The position numbers and the translations under genes are program-made. Positions 6,536-15,134 of a DNA stretch of 64,000 nt are shown in pieces. The stretch comes from Bacillus sp. N1-1 (GTDB taxonomy: Bacteria > Bacillota > Bacilli > Bacillales > Guptibacillaceae), in NCBI RefSeq assembly GCF_009818105.1, contig NZ_CP046564.1, positions 3,844,001 through 3,908,000 of the forward strand, given 5' to 3'. Under the pieces are notes generated by a model. That model made no database searches. It worked only from the letters and a program-made list of their open reading frames with translations, and was not told the origin of the DNA. The number at the start of each line of letters is the position of its first letter. Within the stretch, counting starts at the first letter, position 1.

Positions 6536-8555
6536 CGCGCCCTCCACGCTGATCAAACCAGTTTACGAGATACCTCAGCCTCGCCACTCTTAGCTCTGGA
6601 TGACCACTGCGAGATAAATTATGATCTGAATCTGGGAATCTCACAAACATCGTATCCTTGTCGCGGTGTTTTAAGGCAATATACAACTGCTCTCCTTGCT
6701 CAATAGGACAGCGGTAATCATGTTCGCTATGCATAATAAGCAGTGGCGTCTGAATTTGATCGACATATTTCAAAGGAGAATGGTGCCACAGTTTATCAGG
6801 GTTCTCATCAAGATCACTTCCAACTTCCCACTTAGTAAAGAAATAGCCGATATCACTTACCCCATAGAAGCTCTGCCAGTTTGAAATCGAGCGCTGTGTG
6901 ACGGCTGCTTTAAAGCGATCCGTTTTTCCAACGATCCAGTTCGTCATAAATCCACCGTAGCTTCCCCCTGTTACATACAGTCGATCTTCATCAATAAAGG
7001 AGTAGCTCTTCAACGAAGCATCAACACCCGCCATCACATCCTCATAATCGCCACCACCATAGTCCCCTCGGCAGCCATTTACAAATTCTTGACCGTATCC
7101 CTGGCTTCCGCGTGGATTTGTGTATAAAACAGCATACCCTTTTGAGGCAAGAATCTGAAATTCATGCATAAACGAATTTCCGTACATCATATGTGGACCA
7201 CCATGAATTTCTAGAATGAGAGGGTATCTTTGCTCATCTTTAAAGGCAATCGGGCGCATGATCCATCCCTGAATTTCTAACCCGTCTTTCCCGTTGTATG
7301 TAAAGCTTTCTGGAGACGAAAGCTCCAAACGTTGAAGAACTTCGTCATTTGATTGAGAAATTCGCTCCTCATTGACTCGATCATCATGAAACGAAAACGT
7401 AGAAATATCACCAATGTTAACAGGATCACTAACCGCAACAGCCGCTTCATTTGTCTTCGGTAAGTAGTGTAAAGCGTAGAAGTGCCTGTCACCACCCGTT
7501 ATTTGTCGAACCGTGCGATCGGCGTTAGCGCAGTAAATGCTCGTATTTCCTTTTTCACTTGCAAGGAAATAGACTTCCGTTGCATCCTCATTCCACACTG
7601 CCCCTGGCGAAGCGCCTCCCCAGTGCATATCTGAAATCAACACATCCGAGCACTCCAAATCAACCGTATCTGTCAAACAAGTAAACTCCCTTTTCTCTAC
7701 ATCAACGGTCCACACCTTATTTAAGGTAGCTCCCTCGTGAAGAAAGAAGTGCCCAATGAAAGAGAGCTTTTCTCCATCTGGTGACCATTTCGGAGCATTA
7801 AAGCTCCCGCCTTCACTGTTTAGTTGCTCCGGCTCGACATTCCCTTCTTCTAACTCTAACCGCTGCACGAATAAATCCGACCGCATATATGAACCTTGTT
7901 CTTCATAACGACTTCGAGCATAAGCAATCGATTGACCATCTGGTGACCAGCTAGGACTTGAATGGTTAAACGGCGCATCTGTCAGCCATTTGATTTTCTC
8001 TCCTCCGGAAGATACGTCGATCATGACAATCTGCAGGTGATACCCATCCAGAAATCCATCGCCATCTGATTTATACTGCAAGTCCGTTACGACAAGCGGA
8101 CTCCGTCCTTCTACTTTCTCTTCTTCTTTTTTATCTTTACTTAGAACGAGTAAAGAAGTACCATCCGGCCTCCAAACCGGCGTTGATACACCGCTCTTCA
8201 TATCGGTTAGCTTGCGTGCTTCACCACCATCCGTGGAGATCAGCCATATTTGATCTTCTCCTGATCGATCGGAAACGAATGCAATCATCTTTCCATCTGG
8301 TGACCAGCGCGGAGAATGGTCTTTCTTTTTACCTCCTAAAGCTGTCCAATCATGCTCAATCCCGGTATCTCGGTTCACTAGTACGAGGTTTGAACTATAT
8401 TCTTTTTCCTCATTTATCACTTTTTTCACATAAACGACATAGGTTCCACCAGGAGAAAGCTGAGGATCACCCACAAAGGTGAAATCATATAAAAGCTCTT
8501 CCAACTGCTCGCTCTTTTCCGATTCTTTTTCAATTTCTTTCTTCAAACTCTTCAC
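6513..8555 (-). CDS. S9 family prolyl-oligopeptidase-like serine peptidase
   Basis: 680 residues: a seven-bladed beta-propeller with repeated SPDG motifs (WSPDGKMIAFVSD, WRPDGTSLLVLS, WSPDGQSIAYARS, WSPDGEKLSFIGH), then an alpha/beta-hydrolase domain. The catalytic triad is visible: Ser in GGSYGGFMTNW, Asp in HSEHDYRCPIEQGE, His in DSDHNLSRSGHPE. Similar to B. subtilis YuxL, an acylaminoacyl/dipeptidyl peptidase type; no signal peptide, so cytoplasmic. The start is uncertain: GTG 8555 lies only 2 bases from AAGGG, and TTG 8546 has better spacing. Two REP-like repeats lie inside the coding sequence, one internal and in frame (7482-7510) and one forming the C-terminus and stop. Confidence 0.9.
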   Translation of the reverse strand: MKSLKKEIEKESEKSEQLEELLYDFTFVGDPQLSPGGTYVVYVKKVINEEKEYSSNLVLVNRDTGIEHDWTALGGKKKDHSPRWSPDGKMIAFVSDRSGEDQIWLISTDGGEARKLTDMKSGVSTPVWRPDGTSLLVLSKDKKEEEKVEGRSPLVVTDLQYKSDGDGFLDGYHLQIVMIDVSSGGEKIKWLTDAPFNHSSPSWSPDGQSIAYARSRYEEQGSYMRSDLFVQRLELEEGNVEPEQLNSEGGSFNAPKWSPDGEKLSFIGHFFLHEGATLNKVWTVDVEKREFTCLTDTVDLECSDVLISDMHWGGASPGAVWNEDATEVYFLASEKGNTSIYCANADRTVRQITGGDRHFYALHYLPKTNEAAVAVSDPVNIGDISTFSFHDDRVNEERISQSNDEVLQRLELSSPESFTYNGKDGLEIQGWIMRPIAFKDEQRYPLILEIHGGPHMMYGNSFMHEFQILASKGYAVLYTNPRGSQGYGQEFVNGCRGDYGGGDYEDVMAGVDASLKSYSFIDEDRLYVTGGSYGGFMTNWIVGKTDRFKAAVTQRSISNWQSFYGVSDIGYFFTKWEVGSDLDENPDKLWHHSPLKYVDQIQTPLLIMHSEHDYRCPIEQGEQLYIALKHRDKDTMFVRFPDSDHNLSRSGHPELRVARLRYLVNWFDQRGGRDSTNTGE
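7482..7510 (+). repeat. REP-like element, copy c, in frame inside S9 peptidase
   Basis: GTGCCTGTCACCACCCGTT followed by ATTTGTCGAA: a full short-form copy within coding sequence. On the coding strand it reads RQITGGDRHFY without breaking the frame. Confidence 0.85.
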
Positions 8556-8786
8556 TTCCCTTCTTCTCTTATGTGTCTACTTCCATTAAATAAGTGAAAT
8601 TCCTTCTTGCGCTAATAGTTCATTTTCCATTATTCTTCCAACCGACTATCTCTTTTCTCTACATAATGAGCCCTCAACCCCAGAAAACAGAACGCACATT
8701 CCTATTTTACCTCTTTTTCTCTGAACCTCCGCTCACTTTCATACCAAAACCACATCGGTTTCAGTCGATATATCTCAAAACGGTAT

Positions 8787-8815
8787 TTGAATGATCTCAT
8801 TATGAGATATATAAT
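8787..8815 (+). promoter_or_regulatory. Strong promoter with palindromic operator in its spacer
   Basis: TTGAAT (8787-8792), 17-base spacer, perfect TATAAT (8810-8815). The spacer holds ATCTCAT-T-ATGAGAT (8794-8808), a perfect inverted repeat, so a repressor bound there would exclude RNA polymerase. It drives the small gene at 8883. Confidence 0.7.
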
Positions 8816-8828
8816 GGAATTAACAAAT

Positions 8829-8842
8829 TGAAAGCGGTTACT
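8829..8842 (+). promoter_or_regulatory. cre-like CcpA site
   Basis: TGAAAGCGGTTACT matches the Bacillus cre consensus TGWAANCGNTNWCA at 13 of 14 positions. It lies just after the predicted transcription start, where CcpA would block elongation or initiation. Confidence 0.5.
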
Positions 8843-8882
8843 AAAATCAGAAAGCCGCTTAAAATACAAGGGAGGATTTACA

Positions 8883-9032
8883 ATGAGCCAGCAAGCACGA
8901 AACCAATTTATTGATCTTTTGTGCGACAAAACGACGATGAATAGAGAAGAAGTTCTCAGAATGTCTGATGCAGAAGTAGAATATTTTCACTGGCTCTACT
9001 TTGATGACTCACCAGCGGACTTAATGATGTAA
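8883..9032 (+). CDS. Small BH0509-like protein, 49 residues
   Basis: ATG behind GGGAGGATTTACA. The acidic protein begins MSQQARNQFIDLLCDKTTMN and ends FDDSPADLMM; the middle EEVLRMSDAEVEYFHWLYF looks helical. The layout resembles the small BH0509 family of Bacilli, a recall-based guess of unknown function. It has its own near-consensus promoter with a palindromic operator, a cre-like site and a terminator, so it is a real single-gene unit under double control, possibly by CcpA. Confidence 0.7.
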   Translation: MSQQARNQFIDLLCDKTTMNREEVLRMSDAEVEYFHWLYFDDSPADLMM

Positions 9033-9042
9033 ATATACGTTC

Positions 9043-9079
9043 ACAGCCCCTGCAGAAAATTTCTGTAGGGGCTGTTTTG
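9043..9079 (+). terminator. Intrinsic terminator after the small gene
   Basis: ACAGCCCCTGCAGA and TCTGTAGGGGCTGT pair closely around AAATT, followed by TTTTGG. Confidence 0.75.
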
Positions 9080-9122
9080 GTATGTGAAGGTGTTTTTTTG
9101 GGGTGGACATTTGTACTTTGTG

Positions 9123-9146
9123 GGGGTCAGGCTCGAGCCTGACCCC
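9123..9146. repeat. Perfect 24-base palindrome at the murQ1 stop
   Basis: GGGGTCAGGCTC followed by its exact reverse complement. It covers the murQ1 stop codon and encodes its last residues (RGQARA). There is no U-tract. It is unlike the eleven REP copies, though the GTCAGGC arms recall other REP types. Confidence 0.8.
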
Positions 9147-10038
9147 TATCCTTCATCACCGCCACAAAATCCCCAGCCTTCTCCTCAAGTATCTCCCTCG
9201 CTCTTTCCCCATCCACCTTCAACAAAATCATCAACACCGCAACCCGTGCATCTCCTTGTGCCTGTTCACTATACCGCGCTGCCTCCCCTTCACTAACCCC
9301 CGTTAACTCCTGAATAATCGAAACCGTTCGCTTTCGTAGCTTTTCATTCGACGCCTGGACATTGACCATTAAATTGCGATACACCTTTCCAAGCTTGATC
9401 ATCGTGGCTGTTGTAATCATATTTAACGCCATCTTCTGAGCCGTTCCTGCTTTTAATCGCGTCGATCCTGTCACCACTTCAGGTCCGACAGGTAGTTCAA
9501 TTGGATATGTAACGATTTTAGAAAGCGGTGCTTTCGTATTGCATGAAATCCCAGCCGTCTTCGCACCTATTTCATTTGCTGCTTCCATCGCACCAAGCAC
9601 GTAAGGCGTTCTTCCACTAGACGCAATGCCAATCACGATGTCACGCCCGCTCACATGCTTCCGTACATCTTCAGCTCCTAGTTCCTGACGATCTTCCGCT
9701 CCCTCAATCGGATAACGAAGCGCCTGGTCCCCGCCTGCAATTACGCCGTTGACAAGATCCGCCGCAACGCCAAAAGTAGGTGGGCACTCTGAGGCATCTA
9801 ATACGCCGAGACGTCCGCTCGTACCAGCACCGAAATAATAGAGTTTCCCACCATTTCTGATCACCTCAACAACCTCATCGATCACTTTTTCAATCTGCGG
9901 TAGGGCTGTTTTCACAACTCCAGCAACGCTCGCATCCTCCTCATTCATTAGCTCAATAATCTCAAGTGTTGAAAACTGATGAAGATGTTCCGACTTCGCA
10001 TTTCTCATTTCCGTTTTCGCATTGCTTTCATCAGCCAT
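9127..10038 (-). CDS. murQ: N-acetylmuramic acid 6-phosphate etherase (first copy)
   Basis: 303-residue SIS-domain lyase that removes D-lactate from MurNAc-6-P, giving GlcNAc-6-P. Landmarks: YFGAGTSGRLGVLDASECPPTFG, VIAGGDQALRYPIEGAEDRQELG, GIASSGRTPYVLGAM and GPEVVTGSTRLKAGTAQKMALN, which carry the substrate-binding and catalytic Glu region of MurQ. ATG 10038 is preferred over 10044 for spacing to AGGAGA. It is the last gene of the ten-gene mur operon and follows murK by 18 bases. It is a distinct paralog of the second murQ at 16039-16944. Its own kinase and ABC importer suggest it serves MurNAc phosphorylated inside the cell. Confidence 0.95.
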   Translation of the reverse strand: MADESNAKTEMRNAKSEHLHQFSTLEIIELMNEEDASVAGVVKTALPQIEKVIDEVVEVIRNGGKLYYFGAGTSGRLGVLDASECPPTFGVAADLVNGVIAGGDQALRYPIEGAEDRQELGAEDVRKHVSGRDIVIGIASSGRTPYVLGAMEAANEIGAKTAGISCNTKAPLSKIVTYPIELPVGPEVVTGSTRLKAGTAQKMALNMITTATMIKLGKVYRNLMVNVQASNEKLRKRTVSIIQELTGVSEGEAARYSEQAQGDARVAVLMILLKVDGERAREILEEKAGDFVAVMKDRGQARA

Positions 10039-10056
10039 TTGCATCTCTCCTATTCG

Positions 10057-11025
10057 TTAGCCGATCATGACGTGATAAGACGACATGAGATTTGATTTTC
10101 GTTCTTCTGTAATCGGTTCTCCATTTACAATCAAGGCACAAATACATGCGCCTACTGCTGGTGATAAGGTCGGGAAAAACACGTTACTAACGCCGCTTTT
10201 CCTTACTTCCTTAACAAACCCATCCTGGAAAAAAGTCGATTGCATCAATCCTCCACAAACGACAAGCCTACCGCTCCGGATCTCAATCACATCAATTAGT
10301 TCGCTCAACTTCCGATAAGCGTGCTGAATGAGACCCAAAGCTGTCGAATTTTGCTTTTCTGCTAGGTCGATCACCACTTCAGCTAAAGAAGCGATTTTCA
10401 TACGCGCATATGAATCCTCATAAATCGCCGTAATTATCTCGGGGGCATATCTTAACTTTAAGAAAGAAAGAACTTCCCTACAAAAAGCTTCATCTGTAAT
10501 CGCTCTTCCATCATGCATCATCGCAACGGTGCGAAGCGCATGCTGTCCAATATCATAGCCGCTGCCTTCATCGCCAAACAAATAACCCCAACCACCCGCA
10601 CGCCTTGAACCACTGACATCTAAAGCATAAGCAATTGAACCCGTCCCAGCGATCAAAACCGTTCCTTCCATGGAAAAGGTTCCGCTTGCTAACGCGCCGT
10701 AGGCATCGTTCCGAACCTCGAGTCCTCCTTCATATCCTGGCAGGACCTCAAACAGCCACTTTTTCCAGCGCAGCTGATCTTCTTCTCGGTCACCACCCGC
10801 CGTGGAGACAAAAACGCTACAAAGCTCTCCATCTTTTACACGAGACAGTAATTCCGTAGTTACCTGATGAATCGTCGCTCGAACTTCTTCTTCCTTACGT
10901 GATTTTACATTCGTTGATCCGGCAACACTTTTCGAGAGAATGACCCCATCCTGATTACAAATGAGACCAACCGTCTTCGTGCCACCGCCGTCTATGCCCA
11001 TATACACTTTTTTACTTAATGGCAC
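10057..11025 (-). CDS. murK: BadF/BadG-type MurNAc/GlcNAc kinase
   Basis: 322-residue ASKHA-fold sugar kinase. Phosphate-1 loop MGIDGGGTKTVGLI near the N-terminus, GTVLIAGTGSIAYA (phosphate-2), GGWGYLFGDEGSGYDIG and RLVVCGGLMQS follow the N-acetylhexosamine kinase pattern, as in the characterised Clostridium MurK. It would phosphorylate MurNAc (and perhaps GlcNAc) at C6 after ABC import, feeding MurQ1. It overlaps the upstream permease by 14 bases if GTG 11025 is used; ATG 11001 is an alternative. Symbol assigned from context and family, not proven specificity. Confidence 0.8.
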   Translation of the reverse strand: MPLSKKVYMGIDGGGTKTVGLICNQDGVILSKSVAGSTNVKSRKEEEVRATIHQVTTELLSRVKDGELCSVFVSTAGGDREEDQLRWKKWLFEVLPGYEGGLEVRNDAYGALASGTFSMEGTVLIAGTGSIAYALDVSGSRRAGGWGYLFGDEGSGYDIGQHALRTVAMMHDGRAITDEAFCREVLSFLKLRYAPEIITAIYEDSYARMKIASLAEVVIDLAEKQNSTALGLIQHAYRKLSELIDVIEIRSGRLVVCGGLMQSTFFQDGFVKEVRKSGVSNVFFPTLSPAVGACICALIVNGEPITEERKSNLMSSYHVMIG

Positions 11026-11836
11026 CCTGAGTCAGTCCTTCCATAAATTGTTTCGATGCGATGAAGAAAAGCACAATCATCGGCAAAGAGGCTAACGTTA
11101 GCCCTGCAAAAAGCGCGCCCCAGTCTGCAGAGTATTCACCGAAAAGCGAAAGCATGCCAACTGGAATCGTCTTTTTCAGATCATCCGTAATAAAAATAAG
11201 TGGGAAAAAGAAATCGTTCCACGATTGGATGAATTGAATAATCATGACGGTTCCAAGCGCTGGACGCATTAAGGGAAGAACGACATTCCATAAAATACGC
11301 AGGTTTCCAGCTCCATCGATTCTTGCCGCTTCTTCAAGCTCGCGAGGCATCGTTCTAAAGAATCCTGTCAAAATAAGAATCGACAGGGGTATCCCAGTTG
11401 CCACATACATAAAAATTAGCGACCATAGGGAGTTTAATAGATTCAAATCTTTCATTAAAATAAACAACGGCACGATCCCTAGTTTAATCGGAAGCATCAT
11501 CCCCATCAGAAAGAAAAAGAAGATCATGTTATTCCAGGCGAATGTGAAGCGTGCAATATAGAAAGCGGCAAGTGATGAAGTGATTAATATCAATAGAACA
11601 GAAATGACGCTGACAAAAACACTGTTCATAAAATACGTCGTAAATGGGATCATCTCAAGTAAGTTCCGGTACGTATCAAGGTTGAACGTCTTCGGCAATG
11701 AGAGTGGACTTGTGAAAATCTCCGCGCTCGTTTTGAAAGACGAAAGAATCATTAATAAAATCGGATAGATACTGATCGATGCGATAAGAAAAGCAAATAC
11801 ATAGTAAAACGGTCTCGTCCAGATCGTATGATTCAT
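11012..11836 (-). CDS. ABC sugar permease, MalG/AraQ type
   Basis: 274-residue membrane protein with six predicted helices and the EAA motif EEAARIDGAGNLRILWNVVLPLMRPALG. It pairs with the permease upstream and the lipoprotein at 12818 as a CUT1-type sugar importer. No ATPase gene is in the operon, so it probably borrows a shared MsmX-like ATPase, as many Bacillus CUT1 systems do. ATG with GGAGGCGATCCT. Confidence 0.92.
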   Translation of the reverse strand: MNHTIWTRPFYYVFAFLIASISIYPILLMILSSFKTSAEIFTSPLSLPKTFNLDTYRNLLEMIPFTTYFMNSVFVSVISVLLILITSSLAAFYIARFTFAWNNMIFFFFLMGMMLPIKLGIVPLFILMKDLNLLNSLWSLIFMYVATGIPLSILILTGFFRTMPRELEEAARIDGAGNLRILWNVVLPLMRPALGTVMIIQFIQSWNDFFFPLIFITDDLKKTIPVGMLSLFGEYSADWGALFAGLTLASLPMIVLFFIASKQFMEGLTQGAIK

Positions 11837-11848
11837 AGGATCGCCTCC

Positions 11849-12805
11849 TTACATGTCCACTTGTTTTTTCTGCATGTAGCGTATATAAAGTGCGGTAAAG
11901 AATGAGATAAAGAGAAAGAGCACAACCGCCAGTGCGGACCCTAATCCGACTGCCGTCGTTGATCCCCCGGCGGAGCCGCCGAATGCAAGGCGATAAAAGT
12001 AAATCGCAAGCGTATCCGTCGAATGATAAGGTTCTCCTTGCGATCCCTGCATCGCATAAACAAGTTCGAATGCCTCGAACGACTGAATAAACGTCAGGAC
12101 CGTCATAATCATGAATGAAGGAACCATTAACGGAAGAACGATTTTACGAATCATGGAAAGGCCGTCTGCGCCATCAAGCTTGCCTGCTTCGAACAACTCT
12201 TTTGGAATCGATTGAAGACCGGCAAGGAAAATAAGCACGCCGAATCCGATGCCATACCAGCAGTTAACGAGAATTATCGAAATAAGAGCTGTATCTGGAT
12301 CACCAAGCCACGCTTTTTGGAGCTGTTCCAAACCGAGTTTTTCAAGAATGACATTCAGAGCACCGTAGTTTGGATTTAAAATCAGCTTCCATAAAAATCC
12401 GACAACAATAACGGATAACAGTCGTGGCAGGAAGTAAGCAATTTTAAGAAACTCCGACCCTTTTACCTTTTTATAAATAATATAAGCCAGAATAAAAGCA
12501 AGACCGTTTTGGAAAACCATCTGTAGCACGAAATAAAGAATGTTGTGACCAAAAGCATTCCAGAAAAGTCCTGAAAACGGCTCAAGTGTAAAGAGATCCT
12601 TGAAATTCTTTAAGCCGACAAACTCTCCGCGCACAATTCCTTTCCAATCAAAAAAGCTGTACGTTAATGCGGCAAATAGTGGATAAACAATAAATAGCCC
12701 ATAGATGAGAAGAGCAGGAATAGGAAAAAGGTGGATGGTCCACCTTTTCCAGTTCCTCTCCTTCTTAATTTTGACGACTGAATTTGAATTCGTAGCTGGT
12801 TTCAT
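11849..12805 (-). CDS. ABC sugar permease, MalF/UgpA type
   Basis: 318-residue membrane protein. N-terminal KRWTIHLFPIPALLIYGLFIVYPLFAALTYSFFDW is typical of MalF-like permeases; the EAA loop is FEAGKLDGADGLSMIRKIVLPLMVP. It lies 12 bases from each neighbour in the mur operon, so its cargo is likely MurNAc or a MurNAc-containing sugar; specificity is inference. Confidence 0.92.
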   Translation of the reverse strand: MKPATNSNSVVKIKKERNWKRWTIHLFPIPALLIYGLFIVYPLFAALTYSFFDWKGIVRGEFVGLKNFKDLFTLEPFSGLFWNAFGHNILYFVLQMVFQNGLAFILAYIIYKKVKGSEFLKIAYFLPRLLSVIVVGFLWKLILNPNYGALNVILEKLGLEQLQKAWLGDPDTALISIILVNCWYGIGFGVLIFLAGLQSIPKELFEAGKLDGADGLSMIRKIVLPLMVPSFMIMTVLTFIQSFEAFELVYAMQGSQGEPYHSTDTLAIYFYRLAFGGSAGGSTTAVGLGSALAVVLFLFISFFTALYIRYMQKKQVDM

Positions 12806-12817
12806 ACTCTCCGCCCC

Positions 12818-14098
12818 TTATTTCTGTAGTGGCTCATACCATGACTGCGCGCTTTCCTGAACCGTTTTCGCTACTTCCTCCGGCGTGCGTTCACCAAGGT
12901 ACATCCCTTGTAGCTCTGTTTCAATCGTCGCTTTCGTGGACGGATTTCCACCAGCAAAGTGAACAAGCATCATGTAAGGTGTCGACTGCTCTTCTGCTGC
13001 TTTTCCAAGCGCATTCACAAGCTCATCCTCTGACTCAATCCCTGGAATCGCGCTAATCATTTTAAATTCTTCTGTGAACATCGTGCCAAACTCTTCTGTT
13101 GTCATAAACTGAAGAAATTTCTTTGCGGCATCTTTATGCTCTGAACTAGCATTGATCGCATATGACCCATCCACCCATGTTGTAATCGTCGGCTCTTTTC
13201 CAACAGCAGATGGAATCGGGAAGAAACCAAGTTCAAGCTCCGGATTCATTTCACGTAGCACTTCAATTTCCCAGCTTCCTAACGGGAACATCGCTGCGTC
13301 ACCTGTAAAGAACATCGTGCGAATATCTTCCATTCCAAGTCCTTCATAATTTTCAGGGAAAAACTGTTTCAGTTCATCCATCGCGTCAATTGAACTCTGA
13401 AATTCATCGCTTGTAAAATCCGTCTCACCAGCTGTAATCTGATCGACGAACTCATTGCCACCATAATGAGCTGGCCCAATAATGCCATGTGATAACGACA
13501 ACAGCCAGCCTTCTTTTGTACCAAGCGCGATCGGTGTCGTACCTTCCTTCTTTATTTTTTCATTTATCGCCATGAACTCATCCCACGTTTGTGGTTCTTC
13601 CAGACCCATTTCTTCAAACATTTTTTTGTTGTAAAACATTTGTGTCGTGCTCATATTAAGCGGTACACCATATTGCTTATCATCCGATCCTTTGGATGCG
13701 GCAAGCGTTTCTTCTGGATATTGATCGAGTCCTTCTAAATCATCAAGCGGCTCAAGGTATCCTGCATCCGCAAGCTCGATCCCAGGTGTATAAGGACGAA
13801 GGTGAATGATATCAGGTCCTTCCCCACTTTGAAGGGCCGTGTTTAAAATCGTGTTATACTCCGTATTTTTTGAAGGTTTAAACTCAACGTTAATGTCCGG
13901 GTTTTCTTCATTAAATTTATCAATGATTTTTTGATAGCTTGCTTTATCTTCTGTTCGCCAGCTTCCAATCGTTAACGTGACGCTGTCTTCACTAGCTTCA
14001 GAATCTCCAGAATTGCCACCACTTTCGGAGCTACATGCGGATAAGACTAAAATAAATGCTAAAAACCCCGTTAAAGTAAACGCTTTCATTCTATTCAT
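12818..14098 (-). CDS. Extracellular sugar-binding lipoprotein
   Basis: 426-residue family 1 solute-binding protein with signal peptide and lipobox (LVLSACSS). TLTIGSWRTEDKASYQKIIDKFNEENPDI and GPDIIHLRPYTPG are typical of CUT1 binding proteins. Good ribosome site GAGGGGGAAAAGTA. It follows an SxxK hydrolase and precedes two permeases and murK, so it is the candidate receptor for MurNAc, a muropeptide or an anhydro-sugar. Confidence 0.92.
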   Translation of the reverse strand: MNRMKAFTLTGFLAFILVLSACSSESGGNSGDSEASEDSVTLTIGSWRTEDKASYQKIIDKFNEENPDINVEFKPSKNTEYNTILNTALQSGEGPDIIHLRPYTPGIELADAGYLEPLDDLEGLDQYPEETLAASKGSDDKQYGVPLNMSTTQMFYNKKMFEEMGLEEPQTWDEFMAINEKIKKEGTTPIALGTKEGWLLSLSHGIIGPAHYGGNEFVDQITAGETDFTSDEFQSSIDAMDELKQFFPENYEGLGMEDIRTMFFTGDAAMFPLGSWEIEVLREMNPELELGFFPIPSAVGKEPTITTWVDGSYAINASSEHKDAAKKFLQFMTTEEFGTMFTEEFKMISAIPGIESEDELVNALGKAAEEQSTPYMMLVHFAGGNPSTKATIETELQGMYLGERTPEEVAKTVQESAQSWYEPLQK

Positions 14099-14114
14099 TA
14101 CTTTTCCCCCTCGT

Positions 14115-15134
14115 TTAGTTAGTAAAATAAGCGTGAATCAATGAATGAAGATCAGGACGAATGTGTTTCATATGGTGCTTCCTACCGTACTGAACAACAT
14201 TTGTTAAAAACGTAACAATAAGCTCTTTCTGCGGATCAATCCATAAACTCGTTCCCGTAAATCCCGTGTGGCCAAAGCTTCCTACTGACCACCTCCTTCC
14301 CCATGATAAAGTAGTGCCTTTCCCGCTCCACACTTCAAACCCCATCCCGCGATTTCCAGCTACGTGATTCCGAGCCTTCCTGATCACATATTGCGATAGC
14401 ACATTTTGCGTTTCTGGATAAAGAAAATAGGAGCCAAATTCCCCTACATCACTCGCGGTAGAAAAGAGGCCAGCACTTCCGCTTGCACCGCCAAGATGGA
14501 GCGCTTTTTCATCATGCACTTCTCCTTGTAAATAGCGATCTTTCGTCCACTCCGTTGAAGCGACTTGCAGCGGTTGATCTGGATGAAAGCTGGTCTGTGT
14601 TAACCCCAACGTTTTATAGAGAACCTTCTCTGTAAAAGTTGAAAGCGGAAGGCCAGCCACCTTTTCAATGACTGCCCCTAATAAAATCATGCCAAGATCG
14701 CTATACTTTACGATTTTTCCTGGTTCATGAATCACTTCAGCATTCACCACTTCGCTAAAAATATCGCGCTTCTCATATCGTTGTACGGGTGGTGTAAGAT
14801 CGGCTGGAAGTCCTGTCGTATGGGTAAGCGCCTGATGAATCGTAATCTCTGGGTGTACGAATTCTGGGATGTAGGTTTGAATCGTGTGATCAAGTTCAAC
14901 AGAAGTGTTGTCAACAAGCCATAGGATCGACGGAAGGGTTGCCATTACTTTTGTTAAGGAGGCAATGTCAAATCGTGTTGTTGTTTTCATGGTATGGGAT
15001 TGATGGTTCGAATCGATAAATCCACCGTATGCCTGATGAAAAACGGTGCTCCCTTTCTGTTGAACGTGAAGAACAGCGCCAGGGAGCTCCTTTTTGACAA
15101 TAAGATCGCGGAGATAGGCGTCAAATTCAACCAT
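14115..15134 (-). CDS. Cytoplasmic SxxK serine hydrolase (beta-lactamase-like)
   Basis: 339 residues with the class C beta-lactamase/esterase fold: SLTK (IASLTKVMAT), YSD (VKYSDLGMILLG) and GHTGFTGTSLWIDP. No signal peptide is present, unlike AmiE at 23118. ATG 15134 overlaps the end of murR by 8 bases, with GGAGG about 10 bases upstream. In this operon it could cleave a lactyl-peptide, amide or ester from an imported muropeptide inside the cell. That role is inference; other members of the fold are esterases or D-aminopeptidases. Confidence 0.85.
   Translation of the reverse strand: MVEFDAYLRDLIVKKELPGAVLHVQQKGSTVFHQAYGGFIDSNHQSHTMKTTTRFDIASLTKVMATLPSILWLVDNTSVELDHTIQTYIPEFVHPEITIHQALTHTTGLPADLTPPVQRYEKRDIFSEVVNAEVIHEPGKIVKYSDLGMILLGAVIEKVAGLPLSTFTEKVLYKTLGLTQTSFHPDQPLQVASTEWTKDRYLQGEVHDEKALHLGGASGSAGLFSTASDVGEFGSYFLYPETQNVLSQYVIRKARNHVAGNRGMGFEVWSGKGTTLSWGRRWSVGSFGHTGFTGTSLWIDPQKELIVTFLTNVVQYGRKHHMKHIRPDLHSLIHAYFTN

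Noticed and set aside
9123..9146. Intrinsic terminator of the mur operon
   Set aside because: The palindrome has no following T-run and overlaps coding sequence.
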